DNA from: Planctomycetota bacterium
GTDB lineage: Bacteria; Planctomycetota; UBA1135; UBA2386
DNA length: 64,000 bases
Direction of reading: 5' to 3'
Assembly (NCBI GenBank): GCA_020638695.1
Contig: JACKIB010000025.1
Span: forward strand, 15,702 to 79,701
Every line of letters starts with the position of its first letter. The first letter of the stretch is position 1. Shown in pieces: positions 1 through 9,060 of the stretch. The position numbers and the translations under genes were made by a program. The notes beneath the pieces were generated by a model, which was not told the DNA's origin, searched no databases, and saw only the letters and a program-made list of their open reading frames with translations.

Positions 1-357
1 GAAACCCGCGACGCGGTCGGCCGGCTGCATCCGGCGGTCGCCTCGATGGAGGCGAGCATCCGCAAGATCGGCGCGGTCGCCGGCAGCGAAGAGCTGGCCG
101 GTGCGCTGGCCAACGCGCGCAATGCGATGGCTCACATCGACCGCATCGAGACCGAGGTGCTCAACTTGGTGCAGGACCTGCGCGGCATGGTCGGTGGCGG
201 CCGCCGCGGTTGGGTGGGTACGTTGGCGACCGCCCAGGCGGCGCTCGACGAGATTCGCCTGCTGGCGCGCAACCTGCGCATCGCGCCATCGCAGCTGCTG
301 TACGGCCGTTCCGAGAAGGAGATCCAGGTGCCGGCGCGCCCGCCGGTCGGGAAGTGA
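1..357 (+). CDS. MCE/MlaD-family protein, C-terminal part (partial)
   Basis: The reading frame is open from the first base and stops at 355-357, so only about 118 C-terminal residues are visible. They form a long, probably coiled-coil helical region and end with a PSQLLYGRSEKE-like motif, which is typical of the C-terminal end of MCE (MlaD/PqiB-type) substrate-binding subunits of lipid ABC transporters. These proteins sit in the periplasm, anchored by an N-terminal membrane helix, and pass phospholipids between membranes. The next gene starts 2 bases after the stop and encodes the matching ABC auxiliary lipoprotein, which supports the call. The MCE domain itself lies outside the window, so the family call rests on the tail and the neighbour. 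Confidence 0.7.
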   Translation, partial: ETRDAVGRLHPAVASMEASIRKIGAVAGSEELAGALANARNAMAHIDRIETEVLNLVQDLRGMVGGGRRGWVGTLATAQAALDEIRLLARNLRIAPSQLLYGRSEKEIQVPARPPVGK

Positions 358-359
358 CC

Positions 360-1043
360 ATGAAGTGCCGTTCCACTACTGCCGCTCGGCCGGCCCGCCG
401 CTCGCGTTCCCGTTTCCGCTGCCTCGCACCCGCGGCCCTTTGTTGCGCGCTGTGTTTGCCGTCGGTTGGCTGCCGTAGCGTCGCCATCCCCGAGGAGCAC
501 TACTACCGGCTCGACCTCGGCGCGCTGCCGGCGGTGGCCGATGCACACAAACCCCCGGCCGGGGTGTTGCGGGTCGAGGGCTTCGACGTCGCGGCCTCGC
601 TGAGCACCGATCGGCTGCTGGTCGCGTCGACCCCGGTGCAGCTGCGCGCCTACGAGTTCCACCGTTGGCTCAACCCGCTCGGCCAGCTGGTGCGCGATGC
701 GGTGGTCACCGGGTTGTCACGCACCGGCGCGTTCGCCGAGGTGAAGTCGCCGACCGATGCGCCCGGCGAGGATTGGTCGCTCAGCGGCCGCATCGTCGAT
801 TTCCACCAAGTCGTCCACCAGGGCGGCGGCTGGGCGGCGCGCGTGACGATGCGGTTGCGGCTGTGGTCGCCCGCGCGCGGCGCGCTGCTGCTGCAGCAGG
901 AGCTGTCGCGGCAGGTGCCGGTGAACGGCAGCGAGCCGGCAGCGCTGGCTGCGGCGCTGTCGGAGGCACTGGTGCAGGTTCTGCAGGGATTTGCGGAGAA
1001 GTGTGTCCAGGCGCGGGTGTTTGCCGTGCCCGGTCCGCGGTAG
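360..1043 (+). CDS. ABC-type transport auxiliary lipoprotein (PqiC-like)
   Basis: A 227-residue protein with an arginine-rich start, a hydrophobic signal and a lipobox (LPSVGC), so it is probably an outer-membrane or periplasmic lipoprotein. The mature part begins with a YYRLDLG segment, followed by a beta-strand region around VLRVEGFDV and a long domain ending in ALAAALSEALVQVLQGFA. This matches the ABC_trans_aux family, whose members accompany MCE transporters and begin with a similar Y-x-L motif. The ATG at 360 is chosen because it follows the MCE gene by 2 bases and places the signal peptide at the N-terminus; longer in-frame extensions overlap the MCE gene. The two genes are surely co-transcribed. 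It probably works with the MCE subunit in lipid transport. Confidence 0.75.
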   Translation: MKCRSTTAARPARRSRSRFRCLAPAALCCALCLPSVGCRSVAIPEEHYYRLDLGALPAVADAHKPPAGVLRVEGFDVAASLSTDRLLVASTPVQLRAYEFHRWLNPLGQLVRDAVVTGLSRTGAFAEVKSPTDAPGEDWSLSGRIVDFHQVVHQGGGWAARVTMRLRLWSPARGALLLQQELSRQVPVNGSEPAALAAALSEALVQVLQGFAEKCVQARVFAVPGPR

Positions 1044-1193
1044 CGACTGCGCCGCATTCCAGCGAGCGCGAGACATGGTGCGCGGGCCGAGTCGTCGGCG
1101 ATTGCTCGACGTCCGGGGTGCCGGCCAAGTCACGACGCGCCGCAGGCCCCGCGCGGTGACGGCGTTTCGGCCCCGCGTCCGCCAAGCTACCCT

Positions 1194-1748
1194 GTGCGGG
1201 TGACCACGAACGAGGCGACCGACCCGATCGGCGCGGGGCTGCTGCGCCACTTCCTTGCGGCGCTGGCCTACCGCACGCAGAAGGCGCTGCGCGACGCGCC
1301 GCCGGAGTTCGGTGAGTTCCGCGCCGGTCCCAATGTCCGCACCCCGCGCGAACTGGTCTGGCACATGACCGGAGTGATCGGCTACGCGCGCACGCACTTC
1401 AGCGGCGGTGTGTGGCGGCCCGAGCCGGAGTCGTCGCTGGCGGACGAAGTGCGGCGCTTCCACGCCGTGCTCGAGGACTTGGCGCGTCACCTCGACGCGG
1501 GAAAGGCACCGGCCGAGTTCACGTTCGCACAGTTGCTGCAGGGACCCTTGGCCGACGCGATGACCCACGCCGGGCAGTTGGCGATGCTGCGCCGGCTGGC
1601 GGGTTCGCCGGTGCCGCCCGAGAACTTCCTGCTCGCGGATGTGCGCGCGGACAACCTCGGTGCGGAGCAACCTCCGCCGCGCGCGCCGAAAGCCGGCTGG
1701 CGGCCGGACCAGCCGCCGCCGGCGCCGGGGCGGCCGATCGGTCCATAG
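1194..1748 (+). CDS. DinB-like family protein
   Basis: A protein of about 184 residues starting with GTG at 1194 (a second GTG lies at 1200). It resembles the DinB/YfiT four-helix bundle: an N-terminal helix, then RTPRELVWHMTG with a histidine at the expected metal position, and a second histidine in DAMTHAGQLAMLRRLAG, the usual helix-4 motif. DinB proteins bind a divalent metal through three histidines and are often thiol transferases or of unknown role. The third histidine is not obvious. The last 30 residues are proline-rich and probably disordered. It stands alone between the lipid-transport genes and the repeat protein. Family is fairly likely; function is unknown. Confidence 0.6.
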   Translation: MRVTTNEATDPIGAGLLRHFLAALAYRTQKALRDAPPEFGEFRAGPNVRTPRELVWHMTGVIGYARTHFSGGVWRPEPESSLADEVRRFHAVLEDLARHLDAGKAPAEFTFAQLLQGPLADAMTHAGQLAMLRRLAGSPVPPENFLLADVRADNLGAEQPPPRAPKAGWRPDQPPPAPGRPIGP

Positions 1749-2068
1749 AAGTCCGTTGCGAACCGGCGATGTCGGTTCGCTCGAGATCGAGTAACGGGTG
1801 CGGGACTCCGTAGAGTGATCGGCATCGGGCGTGGCGCGTCGGAATCGCGCGCGGGCTCGAGTTCGGTTGCGGCGAGCGACATTCCTCGCACACAAACCCG
1901 TGGCGTTGCACCGCTGGTCAACGGCAGCCGCGCCGGTACCTTCCCGCCGCGCGAGACCGTCCGTTGTCTTCCGACCCGGTCTCCGTCCCGTCGCGAAGGT
2001 CACTCATCCGCAGCGGGAACGATGGTCGGGTCCTTCGTGTGCAGCGAGGCTGCCCAGGAGATTCGTTC
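1749..2068 (+). other. Intergenic region without a recognisable gene
   Basis: Some 320 bases separate the DinB-like gene from the chosen start of the repeat protein. The frame of the repeat protein stays open back to about 1964, but the residues there are arginine-rich and do not look like coding sequence. The only clear signal is the ribosome binding site AGGAG at 2056-2060. No terminator with a T-run was seen. Confidence 0.5.
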
Positions 2069-4309
2069 GTGTCCAAAGGTCTGCTCGGGCGTTCACAGAA
2101 CCGGAGAACGCGCTTGTCCCTCTTCTCGTGGTGCGCGGCGATCGCGCTCCTCGGGTCATCCACGGCGCCCCTCGCGGCGCAAGTAACCTGGAGTCAGCGA
2201 TCGTTCGTTTCGCTGTTTCAACCGGGATTGGCATTCGCGGCGAACCGCGGCCGCACGGTGTTGTTCGGTTGCTACCACCGCGGTTCGTTGCAGGACGTGA
2301 CTCTGACGATGGAATGGGACGGGCGCGACTGGGTCACGCTCACTCCGGCGACGAGCCCACCCTGGCGCGAGTACCCGGCGCTGGCGTATGACCCCGTGCG
2401 CGGCCGCGTGGTGCTGTTCGGCGGCTGGGACGCCGGCTTCAACGTCCTCAACGACACCTGGGAGTGGGATGGCAACACCTGGACGCAGCGCTTCCCCACG
2501 ACCAGTCCCCCCGGTCGCATCCAGCACGCGATGGCGTACGACACCTCGCGTTCGCGCCTGGTCCTGTTCGGCGGTAATGCCTCCGGCTTCGTCAACGACA
2601 CGTGGGAATGGGACGGCAGCAACTGGGCGCAGCGCACCCCGGCGACGCGACCCGCGGTCCGCGCGTTCCACACGCTGGCGTATGACGCGGCTCGCGCCCG
2701 GGTGGTGTTGTTCGGCGGTCAGACCTCCGGGGCCAACGATCTCGACGACACGTGGGAGTGGAACGGAACCACGTGGACGCAGCGCACCCCGACCACCAAG
2801 CCGAGTGCGCGCAGCGGTCAGGCCATGGCGTACGACTCGACGCGCGCCCGGGTGGTGCTGTGTGGGGCTCTGTCGGGTGGGCTGCCGAACGACACCTGGG
2901 AGTGGGACGGCAGTACCTGGAGCAAGCGCTCCCCCGTGGCCTCTCCGGTGCAGTCCGGGGTCATGGCGTTCGACTCCGTGCGGGCCCGCATGGTGATGTA
3001 CGGCAACGACACCTGGGAGTACGACGGTTCCAACTGGTTCGGTCGGATCCCGCCGACGACCAATCCACCCGAGCGTGGCGGTCATGCCGTGGCCTACGAC
3101 AGCGGACGGGGTGTGGTGGTGCTGTTCAGTGGGCTCAACGGTGCCGCGGATACCTGGGAGTGGAGCGGAAGCAAGTGGACACAACGATTCCCGGTGGTTT
3201 CCCCGCCGGCCCGCTTCGCACACGCGATGGCCTACGATCCGGTGCGTCAGCGCACCGTGTTGTACGGCGGCAACACCACGGGAACCGGGGTGGGCTTCCT
3301 GGGGGACACCTGGGAATGGGATGGCAACAACTGGACCAAGCTGTCGCCGTTCAACTCGCCCCCGCTGCGGCGTGATCACGCGCTGGTCTACGACGCCGCG
3401 CGCGGGCGCGTGGTGCTGTTCGGCGGCAACAACACCGGCTTCAACCCCACCAACGACACCTGGGAGTGGAATGGCAACAACTGGACGCAGCGCTCTCCGG
3501 CGACGGTGCCGCCCGCCCGTTCGCAGCACAAGATGGCCTACGACGCGGTGCGCGGGCGCATCGTGCTGTTCGGTGGCCAGACGCTGACCGGGAGCTACCT
3601 CGGCGATACCTGGGAGTGGGACGGCAACAACTGGATCGCGCGTGCCCCCGCCAGCAGTCCTTCGGGCCGTTTCCGGCACGCGATGGCGTTCGATCCATCG
3701 CGTGGCCGCACGGTTCTGGTCGGCGGCGCCAACGCTTCGGGTGCGGTGGACGAGACCTGGGAATGGGACGGCGGTAGCTGGACCCGGCGGGCTCCGCTGG
3801 TGACCGCCGGCAACCGCGGCTACCACGCGGTCGCGTTCGACTCCCGGCGCGGGCGCGTGGTGATGCTGGGTGGTTACGAGCAGGGCGCGTTCGAACCGTC
3901 TCCCGTCGTCCACGAGTACGTCGTGCTCGCGGATGTTCTCGGCGCCGGGCACTCCAGCGGCAGCCTGCCGCTGAGCGTCACCTCTCCGCCGCTCTCCCCC
4001 GGTCAGCTGTGCGTGTCCGTGCCGTCGAGCCTCGGCAACGCGATGCTCTTGTTGTCGGTCGGCGATTGCTCGTTGCCGCCGTTGCCGATCAACCTGCCGT
4101 TCTTGTGCCGGAACCCGATGTTCGTGTTCCCCAACCCGGCGACCTGGTTGACGTTCGCCATGCCCGGCAGTCCCGGGGTCGCGTGCTTCCCGATCCCGGA
4201 CCTGCCCGAACTCGCGAACGTGTCGGCTTGCCTCCAAGCGTTGTCGCTGCAGGCGGGGAACTGTGCGCTCGCGTCCGATGGCTTGATCGTCCGGATCCGC
4301 CGCGACTGA
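2069..4309 (+). CDS. Secreted kelch-like repeat protein with TWEWDG repeats
   Basis: The start is set at GTG 2069, which has an AGGAG ribosome binding site 8 bases upstream and gives a clean signal peptide ending near APLAAQ; the frame continues further upstream without a good start. The protein is about 746 residues. After the signal it has about 11 repeats of roughly 55 residues, each with a DTWEWDG-type core, a WTQR-P turn, an R-HAMAYD strand and an R-x-R-VLFGG strand, which is the strand order of kelch beta-propellers. About 110 residues at the C-terminus form a different, cysteine-containing beta-rich domain like those of other secreted proteins in this window. It is probably exported to the cell surface, perhaps for binding. 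No catalytic motif is visible and the partner is unknown. Confidence 0.8.
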   Translation: MSKGLLGRSQNRRTRLSLFSWCAAIALLGSSTAPLAAQVTWSQRSFVSLFQPGLAFAANRGRTVLFGCYHRGSLQDVTLTMEWDGRDWVTLTPATSPPWREYPALAYDPVRGRVVLFGGWDAGFNVLNDTWEWDGNTWTQRFPTTSPPGRIQHAMAYDTSRSRLVLFGGNASGFVNDTWEWDGSNWAQRTPATRPAVRAFHTLAYDAARARVVLFGGQTSGANDLDDTWEWNGTTWTQRTPTTKPSARSGQAMAYDSTRARVVLCGALSGGLPNDTWEWDGSTWSKRSPVASPVQSGVMAFDSVRARMVMYGNDTWEYDGSNWFGRIPPTTNPPERGGHAVAYDSGRGVVVLFSGLNGAADTWEWSGSKWTQRFPVVSPPARFAHAMAYDPVRQRTVLYGGNTTGTGVGFLGDTWEWDGNNWTKLSPFNSPPLRRDHALVYDAARGRVVLFGGNNTGFNPTNDTWEWNGNNWTQRSPATVPPARSQHKMAYDAVRGRIVLFGGQTLTGSYLGDTWEWDGNNWIARAPASSPSGRFRHAMAFDPSRGRTVLVGGANASGAVDETWEWDGGSWTRRAPLVTAGNRGYHAVAFDSRRGRVVMLGGYEQGAFEPSPVVHEYVVLADVLGAGHSSGSLPLSVTSPPLSPGQLCVSVPSSLGNAMLLLSVGDCSLPPLPINLPFLCRNPMFVFPNPATWLTFAMPGSPGVACFPIPDLPELANVSACLQALSLQAGNCALASDGLIVRIRRD

Positions 4310-4587
4310 GATTCCGAACCCGAGCGCGCGGGGCGAGTGTCGACAACCGCGCTCGCCCCTGCAGCACCTTGGTGCGGTGGATCCCGTGCTTCGCCAACAC
4401 GAGCTTCATGTGCTCGAAGTCGTCCGCCATGCAGATCTCGACGTAGGGGTTCTCGGGTCGGGAGGGCTCTGCGCGCTCGGCTGGGTCGAGAGACGCACAG
4501 CTCGCGGTGGCGAGGATCCACGCCTGCAGCGGCCGAGCGACGGTGTACCAGCATGATCCCCCGCCGGTCCGCGGCATACTGACCGCC

Positions 4588-5199
4588 ATGCTCCGCCCCC
4601 TGTTCGCGGCGATTTCGCGCACGTTCTTCCGTGGACTCGCCGTGGTGCTGCCGGTGGCGATCACCGCCTACGTCCTCTACTGGTTGGTCGCCACGGCGGA
4701 GGCCAGCCTCGGCCCGCTACTGCGTGCGGTCCTGCCGGGCGTCCTGTACTTCCCCGGACTGGGGGTGGTCGCCGGTCTGGTGCTCGTGTTCGCGGTCGGG
4801 ATCCTGATGCGGATCTGGTTGCTGCGGCAAGTGATCACGCTGTTCGAGCGCCTGCTCGAGAAGCTGCCGTTGGTGAAGACACTGTTCGGCTCGGTGAAGG
4901 ACCTGATGGGGCTGTTCGGCGGGTCCGAGCGCCGGGGGCTCGACCAGGTGGTGTGGGTGTCGCTGGCGGACGGCGCCGCGCAGGTGATCGGCTTCGTGAC
5001 GCGCGACGACCTGGACGGGCTGGTCCCGCCGGAGCAGGCGGGGGACCGGATCGCGGTGTACCTGCCGATGAGCTACCAGATCGGAGGGTTCACGCTACTG
5101 GTGCCGCGGTCCGCGGTCACCGCGACCGAACTCAGCGTCGAGGAGGGCATGCGGTTCGCGATGACGGCAGGGGTGCGGTCGATGCCGGCGCGCGATTGA
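4588..5199 (+). CDS. DUF502 family membrane protein
   Basis: A 203-residue protein starting at ATG 4588, with two hydrophobic segments at about residues 15-37 and 55-78. The following segment LEKLPLVKTLFGSVKDLM is the hallmark of DUF502 proteins, and the rest (VIGFVTRDDL, VYLPMSYQIGGFTLLVPR) follows the family pattern to the end. DUF502 proteins are small inner-membrane proteins of unknown biochemical role; plant relatives are the COV (continuous vascular ring) proteins. It appears monocistronic, with a repeat-protein gene upstream and a lipoprotein gene downstream on the same strand. Confidence 0.85.
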   Translation: MLRPLFAAISRTFFRGLAVVLPVAITAYVLYWLVATAEASLGPLLRAVLPGVLYFPGLGVVAGLVLVFAVGILMRIWLLRQVITLFERLLEKLPLVKTLFGSVKDLMGLFGGSERRGLDQVVWVSLADGAAQVIGFVTRDDLDGLVPPEQAGDRIAVYLPMSYQIGGFTLLVPRSAVTATELSVEEGMRFAMTAGVRSMPARD

Positions 5200-5333
5200 G
5201 CACGCGCCGCGGGCGGAATCGCGCCGGCGTGCGCGGGGTCGGAACCGCCGGTGTGCCAATTCCCGGGCGCTTGGAATAGAGTCTGCGCGGCCGTCGTCTG
5301 GCGGCGAAGCCGCCGGGCCCGGCGGATCCGAGA

Positions 5334-8333
5334 ATGTCCATGAAGCCCCTCCGACTCGCGTTCCTCGGCACCCTGGTGTCGTGCGGCGTCCTCGCGTTGT
5401 CGGCCTGCGACAACGTCGGCCGCGCTTTCGACCTCAACCGTGGCGACACCAAGGAAACCACCACCAACATCCAGGCGGTTCCCGCCGGTGGGGTGGTGGT
5501 CGACGGCCGGCCGAAGGTGCAGAACGTGTTCCCCAAGGGCAACGGTTGGCCCGGCACGGTGCCAATCGTGGTGGTGTTCAACGAGTCGGTGAACGAGGCC
5601 TCGGTGTCGCCGAGCGGCGGAACGCCGTCGCTGTTCGTGCGGCTGAAGTCGAGCGTGGGTACCGGAACCGGGACGGGCACCGGCACGGGGAGTCCGCCCC
5701 TGCCGGGCAGCTACGATTTCCTGCTCGGGGGTCGCGTTGTGGTGATCCGGCCGTTGCAGCCGTTCGACACCACGCAGATCCAGGAGTACGAGGTGGTCGC
5801 CACCTCCGAGCTGCGCGACACCGACGGGGTCCGCTACACCACCGCGTCGGAGAAGGTGCTCGGCTCGTTCACCCCCGACCAAGCGAGCACGATCGAGGAC
5901 GGTCAAGTGCTGACCGTGCTGCCGGTCGACAACAACCGCGAGGCCTTCCGGGAGGATTCGGTCTACGTGGTGTTCACCAAGCCGGCGACCGAGTCGACGT
6001 TGAAGACCGGCGCCGGCGGCAGCTTCACGGTGCGCCCGGCCGGCGGGACCGCGCTCGACGGGAGCCTCGCGTTCCCGGTGCGGATCGGGGGACTCGGTGG
6101 GGGTGGCGGCACGGCCGACACGCGCGTGGTCGAGTTCAAGCCGAAGAGCGGCACTCGGTTGGCGGCAGCGACCGACCACGAGATCGTGCTCGACGCGACG
6201 ATCGAGTTCGGCACCAACGGCGGCAAGCTCGACTTCCGCAACCGCACGCCGTTCGCCCGCTTCAGCACCGTCGCCCCGCCTTCGGCGAGTTCGGTGACGG
6301 TCGGCAACCCCAGCACCGGTGCGCCGGACAAGGTGAACAGCAACAACGTTGCCGCGCTGCTGCTCGACGTCGCCGTGCCGGCCGACGCCGCGGCCGGCGA
6401 CCGGGTCGATGCGCGCATCTACGGGCTGCACAAGGATGGTGGCCAGACCGGATCGCTGGACTTCGTCGACGCGAGTGCGGTGCTCGCCGGCCCCGGGGCA
6501 CAGACCGCGTCGGTCGACTTCACCGGCAAGCTCGGTGCGCTGGGCGCGCTGCGCTTTCGCGAGGGTCCGCTGTTGTTCGCCGCGCGGTTGGTGCGCGGCA
6601 GCCGCACCACCGGGTTCGTGCGCTCGGCGACCACCAACAACCCGGCGCTGGACGTCACTCCGCCGACCTTGACCCTCCCCGCGGCCGACGGAAACGGCAA
6701 TCGGGTGATCTACACCGACCAGGAGCGGCTGGTGTTCTGGGGACAGGGCGCCGAGGTGCTCGGGGGCGCGACGCTGACGCTGGCCAGCACGCCGGGACCT
6801 GCGCCGGATCCGACCACCGGTACGGTGTTCGGCTTCGGCGCCGCGGGCAAGTTCATGTTCGACCCGATCCTACTGGGTCGTCGCACCGCTCCGCTCGGCT
6901 TCACGCTGACCATCACCGACAGCTCGGGGAACGAATCGATGCCGATCACCGGCAGCATCGTGCAGCGCGGGGTAGTTACCGGTGACGTCACCTCGGGCAC
7001 CCTGACGGTCGAAGCGTACGATGACGCGACCTTTGCGGCGGTGGCCGGTGCGACCGTGGCGATCGAGCCGGGACTGCCGAGCAAGCCCGCGGTCGGTCGC
7101 TTGACGGCGGTCACCGGTGCCGATGGGCGCGCCGTGTTCACCGGGCTCGGTTCGTCGAGCTACACGGTGACGGTGGTGAGCGATGCCCACCACGTGATCA
7201 CGTTGCTGGCGACTCCGGCCGGGTTCGTTTCCCTGCCGCTGCGGCCGCGCGCGAGTGCGGTTGCGAGCCTCGTCGGCGCGGCGGTGTTCACCTCCGCCCC
7301 GCCGACCGGGACGCGCATCCTGGTCGGGTGCAACATCCTCGACGACGTGCGCAACGAGGAAGTGCTGACCGGCGCGAGCACGCCCACCGTGGTGCCGTCG
7401 TCACAGGTGCGGCCGAATCGGCCGTACATGCTGACCGGGCTCGGCGGACCGATCGAGCCGACCGCCAAGCCGACCTTCACCCACTTCGCCTGCTCGGTGT
7501 GCGGCGTGACCGGCCTCACCAAGGAGGCCGCACAGCCGCCGATCGCCCCGGCGGGGAATGCCACCGTGCAGCTGGCGATGCTCCCCGCGGCGTTCCCGAT
7601 CGCGCGCGACCTCGCCGCGACCTACGACAAGGACCTGGGCACATGGGGCGGACTCGACGCCGCCAACCTGGCCGGCACACCGACCGTGCGGGTCATGGCC
7701 AGCGTGTACGGGTTGCCGGGCATGACCGCGGTGGGGACCGGGTTCGCGAAGGTCATGTCGGGGACCATCTACACGATCGACGCGTCGTACTTGATGGCGC
7801 TCGCCACCACCACGCCGGCCAACGGCCCGCTGGTGTCGTTGCAGCCGAAGTTCTGGGTGTCGACCGAGGCCACCGACTCGACGGGCAACGTGGCGCGGCA
7901 CCGGCGCATCATCGACAAGCCGGTCTTGGGTACCACGTTCGCCAGCGCTGCGGTGCCCGGGGTATCGACCCTCACGCCGCCCGGGGGCCCGTCGACCGGG
8001 TCGCCGTCGGTGACCTACGAGGATCGGATGGATCCCACCACGATCCCGTCGGGGTTCGCCTTCCAGGTGATCACCGCGACCGACTCGGGCGGGCGGCAGT
8101 GGCGCGTGCTGCGGCAGGACACCGACGCAGCGACCGGTCCGGTGACCGTGCAGCTGCCCGACTTCGTCGGCTTGGGTGCGACCGGGCTCGGCGTCGGCGT
8201 GTGGTCGGTGTTCTGCGAGAACCACCTGCTGTTCAGCAGCACCTTCGGCGTCGGCGACTACGTGCTGGAGGAGCTGCGCCGGGAAGAGGTGACGTACACC
8301 CGATCGGTGGCGCTGAACTTCACGGTGAACTGA
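5334..8333 (+). CDS. Large lipoprotein with Ig-like domains
   Basis: A 999-residue protein with a signal peptide and lipobox (LALSAC), so probably lipid-anchored. The ATG at 5334 is used; a second ATG lies at 5340. Two bacterial Ig-like modules of the Big_5/SbsA kind can be seen at about residues 50-190 and 195-315 (strands such as PIVVVFNESVNEASV and VYVVFTKPATEST), separated by a glycine-threonine tract at about 107-121. Near residues 560-640 there is a carboxypeptidase-regulatory-like fold (AVAGATVAIE, GRAVFTGLGSSSYTV). The rest is beta-rich and unassigned. It is probably a structural or adhesive surface protein. Its stop codon overlaps the queC start by one base (TGATG), so the two are translationally coupled although nothing in their functions connects them. 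Confidence 0.7.
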   Translation: MSMKPLRLAFLGTLVSCGVLALSACDNVGRAFDLNRGDTKETTTNIQAVPAGGVVVDGRPKVQNVFPKGNGWPGTVPIVVVFNESVNEASVSPSGGTPSLFVRLKSSVGTGTGTGTGTGSPPLPGSYDFLLGGRVVVIRPLQPFDTTQIQEYEVVATSELRDTDGVRYTTASEKVLGSFTPDQASTIEDGQVLTVLPVDNNREAFREDSVYVVFTKPATESTLKTGAGGSFTVRPAGGTALDGSLAFPVRIGGLGGGGGTADTRVVEFKPKSGTRLAAATDHEIVLDATIEFGTNGGKLDFRNRTPFARFSTVAPPSASSVTVGNPSTGAPDKVNSNNVAALLLDVAVPADAAAGDRVDARIYGLHKDGGQTGSLDFVDASAVLAGPGAQTASVDFTGKLGALGALRFREGPLLFAARLVRGSRTTGFVRSATTNNPALDVTPPTLTLPAADGNGNRVIYTDQERLVFWGQGAEVLGGATLTLASTPGPAPDPTTGTVFGFGAAGKFMFDPILLGRRTAPLGFTLTITDSSGNESMPITGSIVQRGVVTGDVTSGTLTVEAYDDATFAAVAGATVAIEPGLPSKPAVGRLTAVTGADGRAVFTGLGSSSYTVTVVSDAHHVITLLATPAGFVSLPLRPRASAVASLVGAAVFTSAPPTGTRILVGCNILDDVRNEEVLTGASTPTVVPSSQVRPNRPYMLTGLGGPIEPTAKPTFTHFACSVCGVTGLTKEAAQPPIAPAGNATVQLAMLPAAFPIARDLAATYDKDLGTWGGLDAANLAGTPTVRVMASVYGLPGMTAVGTGFAKVMSGTIYTIDASYLMALATTTPANGPLVSLQPKFWVSTEATDSTGNVARHRRIIDKPVLGTTFASAAVPGVSTLTPPGGPSTGSPSVTYEDRMDPTTIPSGFAFQVITATDSGGRQWRVLRQDTDAATGPVTVQLPDFVGLGATGLGVGVWSVFCENHLLFSSTFGVGDYVLEELRREEVTYTRSVALNFTVN

Positions 8334-9016
8334 TGGCTTCCGGCGCGCCCGCGGGCCGCGCGGTAGTGCTGCTGTCGGGCGGGCTGGACTCGGGGGTTGC
8401 GCTGGCGATGTGGTTGGCGCGACCCGAGCACACCGTGGTCCTGGCGTTGACGGCGGACTACGGGCAGCAGAGTGCCGCTGCGGAGCAGCGCGCGGCGCGG
8501 CGGCTGGCCGAGCGGTTCGGTGTGCCGTGGCGGGCGCTCGAGCTCCCGTGGTTGGGCGACGCGGCGGCGCAAGCCGACTGCGCGCTGCTGCCGGGCGGCG
8601 CGCTGCCGCACGGCACCGCTGCGGACCCGGGTGACGCCTCGAGCGCGGCGGCGGTGTGGGTGCCGGCGCGCAACCTCGTGCTGCTGTCGGCCGCCGCGGC
8701 ATTTGCCGAAGCGGCGGGGGGCGGCGCGATCCTGGCGGGGTTCAACCGTGAGGAGGCGGCGACCTTCCCCGACAACTCGGCGGAGTTCGTCACCGCCATG
8801 GACCACGCGCTGCGGTGGGGGGCTCGACGACCGGTGACAGTGTGCAGCCCGACGTTGCCGTTGGACAAACCGGCGATCGCCGCGGCCGCTCGCCGCCACG
8901 GTCTCGGTCCGCAGGACTTCTGGAGCTGCTACACCGGGGGTTCCGCCCCGTGCGGTCGGTGCGAGTCCTGTGCGCGGAGCGCGCGCGCGTGGGGCCCTGC
9001 GACTCCGGGCGAGTGA
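8333..9016 (+). CDS. queC: 7-cyano-7-deazaguanine synthase QueC
   Basis: A 227-residue protein of normal QueC length. It has the N-type ATP pyrophosphatase loop LLSGGLDSG near residue 14, the DYGQQS segment, the VPARNLVLLS segment, FNREEAATFPDN, and the C-terminal zinc site with cysteines in WSCYTGG and APCGRCESC. QueC converts 7-carboxy-7-deazaguanine to preQ0 using ATP and ammonia, in the cytoplasm, for queuosine in tRNA or related DNA modification. The other pathway genes (queD, queE, folE) are not in the window. ATG 8333 overlaps the previous stop by one base. Confidence 0.92.
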   Translation: MASGAPAGRAVVLLSGGLDSGVALAMWLARPEHTVVLALTADYGQQSAAAEQRAARRLAERFGVPWRALELPWLGDAAAQADCALLPGGALPHGTAADPGDASSAAAVWVPARNLVLLSAAAAFAEAAGGGAILAGFNREEAATFPDNSAEFVTAMDHALRWGARRPVTVCSPTLPLDKPAIAAAARRHGLGPQDFWSCYTGGSAPCGRCESCARSARAWGPATPGE

Positions 9017-9060
9017 ATTCGGGTGAACGCGCGGAGCCTGCCGGCTATCGTCCGGGGGTC

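Noticed and set aside
717..2003. Long minus-strand frames across the auxiliary lipoprotein and DinB genes
   Set aside because: Rich in arginine and glutamine with no domain; antisense shadows of supported genes.
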